From positions 1 through 64,000 of the forward strand of contig JBFXDD010000018.1 of assembly GCA_050181465.1 (NCBI GenBank): 64,000 nucleotides of DNA. The letters run 5' to 3'. Numbering within the stretch: the first letter of the stretch is position 1; every line of letters begins with the position of its first letter. The position numbers and the translations under genes were made by a program. Under the pieces are notes generated by a model. The model searched no databases. It worked only from the letters and a program-made list of their open reading frames with translations, and was not told the DNA's origin. The stretch is from JACRLW01 sp050181465 (lineage in GTDB: Bacteria > Planctomycetota > UBA1135 > UBA2386). This document shows, piece after piece, positions 15,400-23,447 of the stretch.

Positions 15400-16704
15400 T
15401 CATCGGTCGCTGCCGGGGGGCGAAGGATGGAGCAGGCCCTCCTTCGCCGCGACCACCGTGCAGACCGCGGCATCGCCGGTGATGTTCACCACGGTGCGGC
15501 ACATGTCGAGGATCCGATCAACACCCAGGATGAGTGCGATCCCCTCGAGTGGAACACCGACCTGCTTCAACACGATGGTCAGCATCACCAGACCGACGCC
15601 CGGCACGGCCGCGGTGCCGATCGACGCCAGTGTCGCCGTCAAGACGATCTCCAGCATCTGCCCCATCGTCAGATCGAGACCGTAGGCGTTGGCGATGAAC
15701 ATCGCCGCGACCCCCTGATAGAGCGCGGTTCCGTCCATGTTGACCGTCGCACCGAGCGGGAGCACGAAGCTCGAAGCCTCCTCGTCGACGCCGAGTTCCC
15801 GCTCGACACATCGGAGGGTGACCGGCAAGGTCGCCGCGGAAGAACTCGAGCTGAAGGCGAGCAGCTGCGCCGGCAACATCGCGCGCAAGAATCGCGAGAG
15901 TCCGATCGGCGTCCAGAGTCGAAGGATCAGGCCGTAGGTCACGAACACATGCAGTGCGAGACCAATCACGACGGCAGCCATGTACAGGAGCAGAGCGGCG
16001 AGCAGCGCCTCGAGTTGCGCGCCATCCTTGCCGAGTTCGGCAACCGTCGATGCCAACAGCGCGAACACCCCGATCGGTGCGATGCGCATGATGATCTGCA
16101 CCATCTCGATGATGGCATCGGAGAGCAGATCGAAGACCTGCACGACGTGAGCGACATCGTCGCGGCGGCCGCCGAGTCGCGTCAGCGCGATCCCGAGCAT
16201 CAGCGCGAAGAACACCACCTGCAGCATCTCCGCGGATGCGAGCGCCGCGAAAGGATTGGTCGGGACGATTCCGACGATCTGCTCGAGCACACTGAGCTGG
16301 TCCGCCTGGTCGATGCTCTTCTGCGCTCGCTCCCGGAACGCGCTGCGAAGCGAATCGGCGGCACCCTGCGGCATCCCTTTGCCGGGCCCGAGCAGCAGTG
16401 CCACACCCAGCCCGATCGTGATCGCCACTGCCGTCGTGCCGATGTAGAGCAGCAGGGTTCGCCCTCCCATTCGCCCCAACTTCGCGGTGTCGCGCAGCTT
16501 CGCGACGCCGGCGGTCAGCGAGAACAAGACGAGCGGAACCGCGATCATGCGCAGCAGGTTCAGGAACAGGCTGCCGATCGGTCGGATCCAGGAATGCGCG
16601 AAGGCCGCGCCGTCATCCCCCCACTGGGCCACGAGGAACCAACCCGTCGCGACTCCAAGGACCATCGCGATCAGAATCCACCAGTGCAGTGCGAGTCTGC
16701 GCAT
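15400..16704 (-). CDS. Dicarboxylate/amino acid:cation symporter (DAACS)
   Basis: 434 residues from the ATG at 16704 (MRRLALHW); a longer upstream frame is not needed because the first span starts here. The glutamate/dicarboxylate transporter family is recognisable by the serine-rich hairpin AFSSSSSAATLPVTL and the substrate-binding helix GATVNMDGTALYQG. ILGVDRILDMCRTVVNITGDA follows near the C-terminus, with the conserved Asp and Arg that select acidic substrates. It would import C4-dicarboxylates, glutamate or aspartate with Na+ or H+. It is divergent from crcB, with 64 nt between the starts. Confidence 0.9.
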   Translation of the reverse strand: MRRLALHWWILIAMVLGVATGWFLVAQWGDDGAAFAHSWIRPIGSLFLNLLRMIAVPLVLFSLTAGVAKLRDTAKLGRMGGRTLLLYIGTTAVAITIGLGVALLLGPGKGMPQGAADSLRSAFRERAQKSIDQADQLSVLEQIVGIVPTNPFAALASAEMLQVVFFALMLGIALTRLGGRRDDVAHVVQVFDLLSDAIIEMVQIIMRIAPIGVFALLASTVAELGKDGAQLEALLAALLLYMAAVVIGLALHVFVTYGLILRLWTPIGLSRFLRAMLPAQLLAFSSSSSAATLPVTLRCVERELGVDEEASSFVLPLGATVNMDGTALYQGVAAMFIANAYGLDLTMGQMLEIVLTATLASIGTAAVPGVGLVMLTIVLKQVGVPLEGIALILGVDRILDMCRTVVNITGDAAVCTVVAAKEGLLHPSPPGSDR

Positions 16705-16768
16705 GCCGCCACCATAGAGCCTCGACTCCCAGGTTTCGCCCGAACTGGTCCGGCTTAGGCTTTCTCGA

Positions 16769-17152
16769 ATGGACTTGCTCTGGCTCGCTGCCGGCGGCGC
16801 ACTCGGCACACTGTGTCGATACGGCGTGTATCGCTCCCTACCGATCTTCGTCGCGACCGGACTGCCTCACGCCACCATCCTCGTGAACCTCGCGGGAAGC
16901 TTCGTCTTCGGGCTCATCGCGGTCCTCGCGTCCGAGTCCGACTGGATCCCGACACGAGTTCGCTGGGTGCTGTTGACCGGCTTTCTCGGCGCGTTCACCA
17001 CATTCTCGACCTTTGCCTACGAAACGGTCGAGTTGCTGCGTGCCGGACGCCTCGGCCTCGCCCTCGTCAACGGACTGGTACAGACCTTCGGTGCGGTCGG
17101 CGGTGCCGCGCTGGGAATGGCCATCGGCCGCGCCTGGACGACCTCGCGCTGA
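16769..17152 (+). CDS. crcB: Fluoride efflux channel CrcB/Fluc
   Basis: 127 residues, four membrane spans. The conserved motifs are GGALGTLCRYGV (the GGxxGxxxRY entry), TILVNLAGSFVFG (with the pore Asn) and GFLGAFTTFSTFAYE (the phenylalanine box and TTFST polar track). Fluc channels are dual-topology dimers that expel fluoride. The 64-nt upstream space shows no fluoride-riboswitch consensus, so expression may be constitutive. Confidence 0.94.
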   Translation: MDLLWLAAGGALGTLCRYGVYRSLPIFVATGLPHATILVNLAGSFVFGLIAVLASESDWIPTRVRWVLLTGFLGAFTTFSTFAYETVELLRAGRLGLALVNGLVQTFGAVGGAALGMAIGRAWTTSR

Positions 17153-17162
17153 TCTCGATCCT

Positions 17163-19232
17163 TCAGTCGCGGTTGTAGCCGTAGACGGTGATCGCGCCGA
17201 CGCGGAGCGGCTCGGTGCCGGAGACAGGGCGCACTTCGATCGTCATGGTCGACTTGCCGCGCGTCAGCGCCTTCGGCAACTCGACCTCGCACTCCCCACC
17301 TTCCTTCCAGTGTTCCACCGGATTGGTCGTGAACGAGTGCAGCAGCCCGGCGAAGTAGCCGTCCACGAATACGCGCGCCTGCATCACGCCACCCGAACCC
17401 GCTCGGATGCGATCGAGACGGAAGCCGAGCCCCAGCGCGCTCTGATTCGCCAGCGCGGGATTCGTGAGCTGGAAGCGGTAGAAGTCCTGCACCGTGCGAA
17501 CTTCGTCTGCGAGCGGCGGGTTGCCGAAGTAGTTGTCGCGGAAGAAGGTCGTGACCACGTTCGTGATCGGCGCGACCCCGAACTGCGCCTGCACGGACGC
17601 CTCACTCGTGAGATCACCGACGTCGATCTCCGCGACCGCCGCACGAGCGGCGCCCGGCTGCACGTAGGAGAAGGTGGCGAAGCCGTACTCGGCGTTAGAG
17701 GTGTTGGCGATTCCGTGCTCGAGAACGATGTCGAGTCCCGATGCGAACTGGATCGGATCCGTGATGAGGGTCGAACCCTGCCGACGCGCCGCGCCGATCG
17801 AATTGGTCGTCGGGAAACCGACCACGAAGCCGGTATTGAACGAACCGTCTTGTTCGAAGAAGACGTCGGACGGCGTGAGGTACCAACCCCACTTGCCGAT
17901 CGATGTCTCGCTGGCCGCGAAAGTGTTCTCGTCACCGCGCAGTCCGTTGATGCGAACACATAGATCGCCCTCGAGATGTGCGAAGTCGGTGAGCCCGGCG
18001 ATGCGCCCCGTGGAGTCGACGATGTCTTCGAGGAGGAGAGCGCGCACCACACCGCGGCAGTTCGTGAACTGCGGTCCACGGAAGGGAACGCCGGTCTGGG
18101 TGATCCCGTGGTTCCACGTCGCAGTGAAGTAGCCCCAAGGTTCCGGATAGCGGCCCTGCCAGGTCGCGAGGGTGAGATCCAGTCCCTGCTCCGTCGTGCC
18201 GCGATTGCGAATCTCGATACTGGCGCTCTCGGCGAACGGCATCGGGAAGTAGCACCAGATCTCGTTGAGACCATCGTTGCCGTGAAGCACCGAATCCACT
18301 GCGCGGTGGTACGGGAGGGCTCCTGCTGAGCCCAGCATGCGCAACGGGAGATCGACTCCGACCGAATTCTGTCCGTCGAAGCGGATCCGCAGGTCCAAGT
18401 GCTCCCAGGCGACTAGACGATCGACTCGAACGCGAAACTCGAGGATCGCTCCGGCTCCCGCCAACAGCAGGCGACGGCTCCCGCCGGCGGGCACGTCCAT
18501 GCGCTGCGTGTTGGCCGACCGCGCCACCTGATGGCGCCAGCCGCCGCGACGAGCGAGAACGTCTTCCCAGCCGGCGAGGTCAGGAACTTCGATGTTGCCC
18601 TCCGGATCGGCGACCGTCCAAGCCACCTTGTGGAAGCGCCCCGCGTTCGAGAACACATTCTCGATCGAACGGACTTGCAGGGAGCGCTCGAAGAAGATCG
18701 GCGAGTGAGTGACGTGCGCGCCTGCGCGGTTTCCAGTGAACGGACCGCGGAAGGGTTCGACTTGCCCCAAGGGGTCCCACACGTTGCGGAAGTAGTGAGA
18801 GAGCGGCTGGTCGAACGCCAGCACGTCGTCGACGAGAATCTGAGTCTGGTTGTCCTCGATCGCGAGCAAGGGTGCGCCGACGGCACCCGTCCAGAAGTTC
18901 CGGAAGAACAGACCCATGAAGCCCGAGCGGCCTTGCACGTCGGCGAGGACGGCGGCGTCCCCCAGCGGCGTGAGTCGTCGATACGCTTCCGTGCCATTGA
19001 CCCCGGAGAAGCCGTCATCGTTGCCTCGAGACGGCGAGGTGATGCGATCGTCGGGATCCGAACTCGCCTTGATGAAGCTCTTGCTGCGCGAGGGCTGCAG
19101 CATCGCGAAACGCTCCGACGCGCCGGTGAGCTGACCTTGCGCTGCCGCATCCGGAGCGAGCCAACCCGCCAGTATCGTGGCGGTGGCGAGAAGGCATCGG
19201 GCACGGAGGTCCCTGGGCTGCGGATCGAGCAT
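17163..19232 (-). CDS. Secreted DUF2961 (GH172-like) protein
   Basis: 689 residues. The N-terminal signal peptide is CLLATATILAGWLAPDAAAQ. The DUF2961 layout follows: an early AVLADVQGRSGFMGLFFRN, a jelly-roll region with LAIEDNQTQILVDD, the central CYFPMPFAESASIEIRN strand block, and WGYFTATWNHG. DUF2961 founded family GH172, whose characterised members act on difructose anhydride or arabinofuranosides. A catalytic Glu pair cannot be assigned with confidence, so an enzymatic role is inference. The C-terminal ~120 residues (RVFVDGYFAGLLHSF) form a second beta domain. Probably outer-membrane or extracellular, with the other secreted proteins nearby. Confidence 0.78.
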   Translation of the reverse strand: MLDPQPRDLRARCLLATATILAGWLAPDAAAQGQLTGASERFAMLQPSRSKSFIKASSDPDDRITSPSRGNDDGFSGVNGTEAYRRLTPLGDAAVLADVQGRSGFMGLFFRNFWTGAVGAPLLAIEDNQTQILVDDVLAFDQPLSHYFRNVWDPLGQVEPFRGPFTGNRAGAHVTHSPIFFERSLQVRSIENVFSNAGRFHKVAWTVADPEGNIEVPDLAGWEDVLARRGGWRHQVARSANTQRMDVPAGGSRRLLLAGAGAILEFRVRVDRLVAWEHLDLRIRFDGQNSVGVDLPLRMLGSAGALPYHRAVDSVLHGNDGLNEIWCYFPMPFAESASIEIRNRGTTEQGLDLTLATWQGRYPEPWGYFTATWNHGITQTGVPFRGPQFTNCRGVVRALLLEDIVDSTGRIAGLTDFAHLEGDLCVRINGLRGDENTFAASETSIGKWGWYLTPSDVFFEQDGSFNTGFVVGFPTTNSIGAARRQGSTLITDPIQFASGLDIVLEHGIANTSNAEYGFATFSYVQPGAARAAVAEIDVGDLTSEASVQAQFGVAPITNVVTTFFRDNYFGNPPLADEVRTVQDFYRFQLTNPALANQSALGLGFRLDRIRAGSGGVMQARVFVDGYFAGLLHSFTTNPVEHWKEGGECEVELPKALTRGKSTMTIEVRPVSGTEPLRVGAITVYGYNRD

Positions 19233-19540
19233 CGAGGTGCGAATCTTTGGTGAGGCAAGCGCGGCGGAGTCTTCGACGCGAGCGTCGAAGCGCCCGCCAG
19301 GGAGTCGTCGAGCGCCTCCGAACTATAGCTCAAGGATGCGCTTTCGCCAGGCGACCCCAAGCGTGATCGAAGGTGCAACTCCGCGTTGGGATCTCCCGGA
19401 GTCGCCCGGGGCGATACCGCCCCAATAGCCCCAATAAGCAAGCAGCCCCGCTCACCTTCCGGCGAGCAGGGCTGCTAGAGCGACCTGCGCGCGGTTACCC
19501 GCGCGCGATCGACATGCTCAGGTCTTCAGAACGCGGAGGT
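19233..19540. other. Intergenic region with one terminator
   Basis: Upstream region of the minus-strand DUF2961 gene (19233 to about 19430) and downstream region of the next minus-strand gene. A direct repeat of CCCCAATA around 19422-19436 and the hairpin annotated at 19441-19476 are the only structures seen. Confidence 0.5.
19441..19476 (-). terminator. Hairpin terminator downstream of the 370-residue secreted protein gene
   Basis: AGCAGCCC and GGGCTGCT pair, extended by GCTC/GAGC after a single mismatch, around a CACCTTCCGGC-type loop. On the minus strand it is followed by TGCTTATT. It lies 65 nt past the stop codon at 19541. Confidence 0.7.
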
Positions 19541-20653
19541 TCACTGCGCGTTGAAGCCGTAGCCGTTGGTGATCAGGATGTTGAAGCTCGGGTCGAAGAC
19601 CACACCCTGGAAGTGCAACACACCGAGGCCATTCTGCCAGGAGTTCGGGAAGGCAAAGGTGATCTGCTGGTAGGTGCCGCCGGACATGACACCCTGCGCG
19701 AAGGTGATCGGCAGGATGAAGGCCGGGTTCAGGTGGAGGTCACCCAGGAAGCCCGGGCCGAGCGGGAGACCGGGGTAAGCCGGGCCACCGATCTGACCGA
19801 TCACACCGCACAGCGAGCTGGGGTTGTTGAGGTCCTGGATCCGGAACGACACGCCGTCGAGACGGGTGGTGTTCTGATCCGGCCACAGGCCCGCGGCGCC
19901 GTACGCCGGGTTGGGCATGTTGAGGGCCGTCGTCGGGCCACTGACCAAGGGATCGATGTCGGCGCCGACCTTCAGGTTCGCGGCGGGGCTGAAGTACCAG
20001 ATGCGCTGGAACTTGTCGGCCAAGCCGGAGACCACCGGGGTGCCCGTGCGATCGATCGTGAAGATCGTGTTCGGCAGCGGGTTCGGGCCGTTCACGTAGG
20101 GCGCATCGGACGGCGAGCCGCCCCAACCGGACATGTGCACCGACATGCCGTCGGCGGTCCAGGCAGTGTTCGAGGGGAGACCGCAGGCGAGGTAGAAGTC
20201 CGAGCCGACCGGGAGAGTGTCGTACGGGGTCGCCAGGGTGACGGTCCAGATCCACGCCGCAGGGGTGGTCACGGTCGACGTCGGGGTCGAGATGGGCGCC
20301 GTGCGGAGGATGTCCGCGGCCGCGTCAGGATTGTTCGGGTTCGCAGTGTCGTCGCCGATCAGGCCGAGCGTGAACTGCTCCTGGGTCGACGCACGTTGAT
20401 CCTGGTTGACGACCTTCCAGCCCGACAGGCGATGAACCAGCGTGCCGCTGTTCGGATCGACGTACTGGCCGAGGCCGCTCATCATCGACGACAGGTAGGG
20501 CTGAGCGATGTCACCGACGCTGGTGCCCGGCATCGCCGAACGCGTGGTGAAGTTCGTCCGACCCGAATACATATCGAAGTCGTTGTTCTGAGCCTGGGCG
20601 GCAATCGTGCCGACGAGGCCCATGGACGCAAGCAGGGAGATGCTGAGACGCAT
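19541..20653 (-). CDS. Secreted protein of unknown function
   Basis: 370 residues with a clear signal peptide (LSISLLASMGLVGTIAAQAQ). The mature protein is rich in Gly, Asn, Pro and Thr with few charges and only one or two Cys, which suggests an extracellular beta-sandwich. Repeated short features include FTIDRTGTP, VSFRIQDLNNPS and a closing LHFQGVVFDPSFN block that ends in ITNGYGFN. This ending resembles the C-terminal beta module often seen in planctomycete secreted proteins, where the last strand reports a material property-like domain. I do not recognise a family. It is bounded by a good terminator and a long upstream region with a hairpin, so it is an independent, probably well expressed unit. 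Confidence 0.7.
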   Translation of the reverse strand: MRLSISLLASMGLVGTIAAQAQNNDFDMYSGRTNFTTRSAMPGTSVGDIAQPYLSSMMSGLGQYVDPNSGTLVHRLSGWKVVNQDQRASTQEQFTLGLIGDDTANPNNPDAAADILRTAPISTPTSTVTTPAAWIWTVTLATPYDTLPVGSDFYLACGLPSNTAWTADGMSVHMSGWGGSPSDAPYVNGPNPLPNTIFTIDRTGTPVVSGLADKFQRIWYFSPAANLKVGADIDPLVSGPTTALNMPNPAYGAAGLWPDQNTTRLDGVSFRIQDLNNPSSLCGVIGQIGGPAYPGLPLGPGFLGDLHLNPAFILPITFAQGVMSGGTYQQITFAFPNSWQNGLGVLHFQGVVFDPSFNILITNGYGFNAQ

Positions 20654-20995
20654 GGATGATTCTCGGGTTCTGATGTGGAGGGGGCTGACACTGCTGACCG
20701 TCGAAACGCTCGATCGGTGCAGGACGCTGGCCGAAGCCTAGCACCTCTTGGAGGCCCGGCAAGGGCTTCAGGTTCCGCGCTGCCTCAAAGAAAGATGATG
20801 CGCTTCTGCGCATTCTTTGCCGACGCGGGACATTCTCCTCGAACCGGCGATGCCACCGACGCATCGTCGGCTGCGCACCGGCCGCGAGTTCCGTTCGCGC
20901 TCGGTGAGGACGTCGCGGAACTTCCTCGCCCGGCGTGACCCGCACGACCATCACCGCCCGATTAGACTTCCTGCGGCTCACCCCAGGAGTCTCTC
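20654..20995. other. Divergent intergenic region with a hairpin
   Basis: About 340 nt between two divergent genes for secreted proteins. It contains the hairpin at 20786-20819 and, at the right edge, the AGGAG ribosome-binding site (20985-20989) for the TTG start at 20996. No other structure is seen. Confidence 0.5.
20786..20819. promoter_or_regulatory. Inverted repeat, possible operator or RNA hairpin
   Basis: CAAAGA and TCTTTG bracket ATGCGC-TTCT-GCGCAT, with a 6-nt bulge (AAGATG) on one arm. It lies about 135 nt upstream of the minus-strand secreted-protein gene and 175 nt before the plus-strand FG-GAP gene. It is not followed by a T run, so it is not an obvious terminator. Confidence 0.35.
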
Positions 20996-22699
20996 TTGTC
21001 GACCCAGACCACACGCCCGCTCGTCGGCCACGGTGCGTACTTCGCAACGTTGCTCATTCTCTCATCCATCTGCGCCACGTCGACCTGGTCGCGCGCGCAG
21101 ACAACGCTACTTCGCTTCGACCCCTTACCTGAGGGTGCATCGCGCAACCGCGTTCCAGTCGCTGGCCTCGGCGATCTCGATGGCGATGGCTTCTCCGAGA
21201 TCGGTATCGGCCGCGCATCGATCGCGGACTTCCGCGGCCAGGTTCGCATCCACTGCGGTCGTTCGGGTGCGCTGATCGCCTCGCTCGACGGCGATGCTGG
21301 ACTGCGCGGGAGTTTCGGCTTCTCCATTGCCCGACTCGACGACCTCGATCGTGACGGCGTGGACGACTTCGCGATCGGTGCACCCGTGCATCCGGTGGGC
21401 GGCGTTCCCGTAGGGATGGCGCGCGTCTTCTCCGGACGCACTCGCCAAACCATCGCCGATGTATTCGGCGACGGCGAGGGCGATCTGTTCGGCAGTGTCA
21501 TCGCCGCGGTCGGCGATGTCGACCGCGACGGGATCGACGACTTCGTAGTCGGCGCACCGGAGAACGGCGCCCCCATCGGTCACTATGGCCCGGGCTACGC
21601 GAAACTGTTCTCGGGACGCACCCGCACCATGCTTCGCAAGATCCAGGGCACGAACGTCGCCGATGAGTTCGGCTCCTCGCTCGCGCCCGCGGGCGATGTC
21701 GACGGCGACGGACGAGCCGACTTCTTGGTCGGCTCGCTGCTCGAGTCCCGCCCGGGCGCGACCGGTCAGGGTTCCGCGAGGATCTACGCCGGCAGCGACG
21801 GACGCGTGCTGCGAGACTTCTACGCCGAGGCCGGCTCGGATCACTTCGGGGTCGCCGTCGCGGCAGTCGGTGACGTCGATGCCGACGGCGTCGGTGATCA
21901 CGCGATCGGCGCGATCTCGATGGTCAATCCGCTGCCCGGCAAGGTCTTCGTTTACTCGGGTGCCGACGGGCAGAGCTTGGGTGTCGTGGTCGGACCGCCC
22001 GGCAGCGGCGTCTTCGGTCTGCGCATTGCCGCCGGACGCGACGTGGACCAAGACGGCCATGACGACTTCTGGGTGGCCGATCCGATGGACTCCGGCAGCG
22101 GCGCACCGCTCGGTGCCGTCCATCTGGTGAGCGGCCGTTCTCTGTCGATTCAGCGCACCTTGCGAGGACCGAACCCCGGCAGTGGCTTCGGCTCTACGCT
22201 CGAAACAGTGGAGGACTTGGACTTCGACGGCCTGCCCGAACTGACGATCGGCGTTCCCACCGTGCGATCTATTCGCGGTGCGATCAGCGCACGCCTCGAT
22301 GTGGTCTCGAGCGCGCCGCAACTCAGCACCTTCGGCAGCGGCTGTTCGACCACGCAGGTGCCGCGACTCGACGCGACGAGCCCGCGGCTCGGAAGCTCAT
22401 GGCTGTTCTTCCTGAGCAGCCGACCGGTTGCGGTGCCCGGCGCGTTGATGTTGAGCCTCAAGCCCAACCTTCCAACCATGCTGCCGACCGGCTGCGTGCT
22501 CTACACCGACAGCGGATCGAGCGTTCCGGCGCTCGGCTTCGTCACCGACGCCGCCGGTCGATGGTTCGGATCCATCGCACTGCCTGCCGTCGCCGCGCTC
22601 GAGGGACTCGAATTGGCCACGCAAGGCATGGTCGTCGCCACCGCGGGTCTCCAGCTCTACGACCTCAGCAACGGCGTCTACGCGACCCTGCGACCCTGA
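20996..22699 (+). CDS. Secreted FG-GAP repeat protein
   Basis: 567 residues, TTG start supported by AGGAG six bases upstream. A hydrophobic N-terminus (ATLLILSSICATSTWSRAQ) gives a signal peptide. About seven FG-GAP/integrin-alpha-like units follow, each with a Ca-binding D-x-D-x-D-G loop (GDLDGDGFSEIGIG, DDLDRDGVDDFAIG, GDVDRDGIDDFVVG, GDVDGDGRADFLVG). These predict a seven-bladed beta propeller. The last ~125 residues start with FGSGCS and form a separate beta domain common at the C-terminus of secreted planctomycete proteins. Likely cell-surface or extracellular adhesion or binding; no catalytic site seen. Confidence 0.82.
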   Translation: MSTQTTRPLVGHGAYFATLLILSSICATSTWSRAQTTLLRFDPLPEGASRNRVPVAGLGDLDGDGFSEIGIGRASIADFRGQVRIHCGRSGALIASLDGDAGLRGSFGFSIARLDDLDRDGVDDFAIGAPVHPVGGVPVGMARVFSGRTRQTIADVFGDGEGDLFGSVIAAVGDVDRDGIDDFVVGAPENGAPIGHYGPGYAKLFSGRTRTMLRKIQGTNVADEFGSSLAPAGDVDGDGRADFLVGSLLESRPGATGQGSARIYAGSDGRVLRDFYAEAGSDHFGVAVAAVGDVDADGVGDHAIGAISMVNPLPGKVFVYSGADGQSLGVVVGPPGSGVFGLRIAAGRDVDQDGHDDFWVADPMDSGSGAPLGAVHLVSGRSLSIQRTLRGPNPGSGFGSTLETVEDLDFDGLPELTIGVPTVRSIRGAISARLDVVSSAPQLSTFGSGCSTTQVPRLDATSPRLGSSWLFFLSSRPVAVPGALMLSLKPNLPTMLPTGCVLYTDSGSSVPALGFVTDAAGRWFGSIALPAVAALEGLELATQGMVVATAGLQLYDLSNGVYATLRP

Positions 22700-22708
22700 T
22701 CGGGCCGC

Positions 22709-23227
22709 TCACTTCTTGGTGTCGCCGGGCCTGGGAGTGTTCAACGCGGCTTCGGCGGGATCGATCGGCAACGGATCGGTGGGGTTCGCCAGCAACGTGA
22801 TGCTGTCCATGCGGCCGAGGTCCTTGCGGTATTGGAGTTGGGTCCACGACCACGACCCGTCCGCGTGCACGTAGGCTTCGGTTCCGTCCTGGCGCACCCG
22901 ACGCTCGACGATCGGAGCCCAGGGCCGGTCGTTGGGCCAATTGAGCGGCCCGGGATTGGTGACACCATTGAGGGCCAGCGCCCAGGTGCCGTCGGGGAGT
23001 TGCAGCCGAAGCTCCTTCGGGACCACGTTCGGATCCACGGTGAAGCCGACCGAGGTCGACCGCTCGGGCAACTTCGCACCATCCGGTGGTGTCGAGACCG
23101 ATTCCTTGGTGACCGGCACCGATGGCTCCACCACCTCTTTCGACTTACCGTTGACGACGAAGTAGGACGTGACGCCGACGGCGAGCGCCATCACGGAAAG
23201 CGCGACTACGCGGGAGCGACTGGACAT
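22709..23227 (-). CDS. Single-pass membrane or secreted protein of unknown function
   Basis: 172 residues. An N-terminal hydrophobic helix (VVALSVMALAVGVTSYFVV) is followed by a Ser/Pro/Val-rich linker and a compact domain with several Trp (WALALNGV, NWPNDRPWAP, WSWTQLQY) that probably forms a small beta fold. No family recognised. Only 9 nt separate its stop from that of the convergent FG-GAP gene. Confidence 0.6.
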   Translation of the reverse strand: MSSRSRVVALSVMALAVGVTSYFVVNGKSKEVVEPSVPVTKESVSTPPDGAKLPERSTSVGFTVDPNVVPKELRLQLPDGTWALALNGVTNPGPLNWPNDRPWAPIVERRVRQDGTEAYVHADGSWSWTQLQYRKDLGRMDSITLLANPTDPLPIDPAEAALNTPRPGDTKK

Positions 23228-23447
23228 GGTGGGTAGGGCTGGATTCGGAAGGACGTATGGGACGACTCGGACGCATCGGCGAGTTCCGTCGCGATTCGAG
23301 AACGGAACTTCGCAGGGTGATCCGTCAGTCCAACAGCGTGCGGTGCGAGGTAACCTAGAATACTCGCTCCGGATCGCTGCGGAGAGCCTTCGTGGAGGTT
23401 CTCGACCCGCAACGCTTCACCTCCTTTCAAGCTCCCCTGATCGCGCC

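Noticed and set aside
16705..16768. Possible fluoride riboswitch upstream of crcB
   Set aside because: The 64-nt space has no match to the crcB-motif consensus and is too short together with the divergent promoter.
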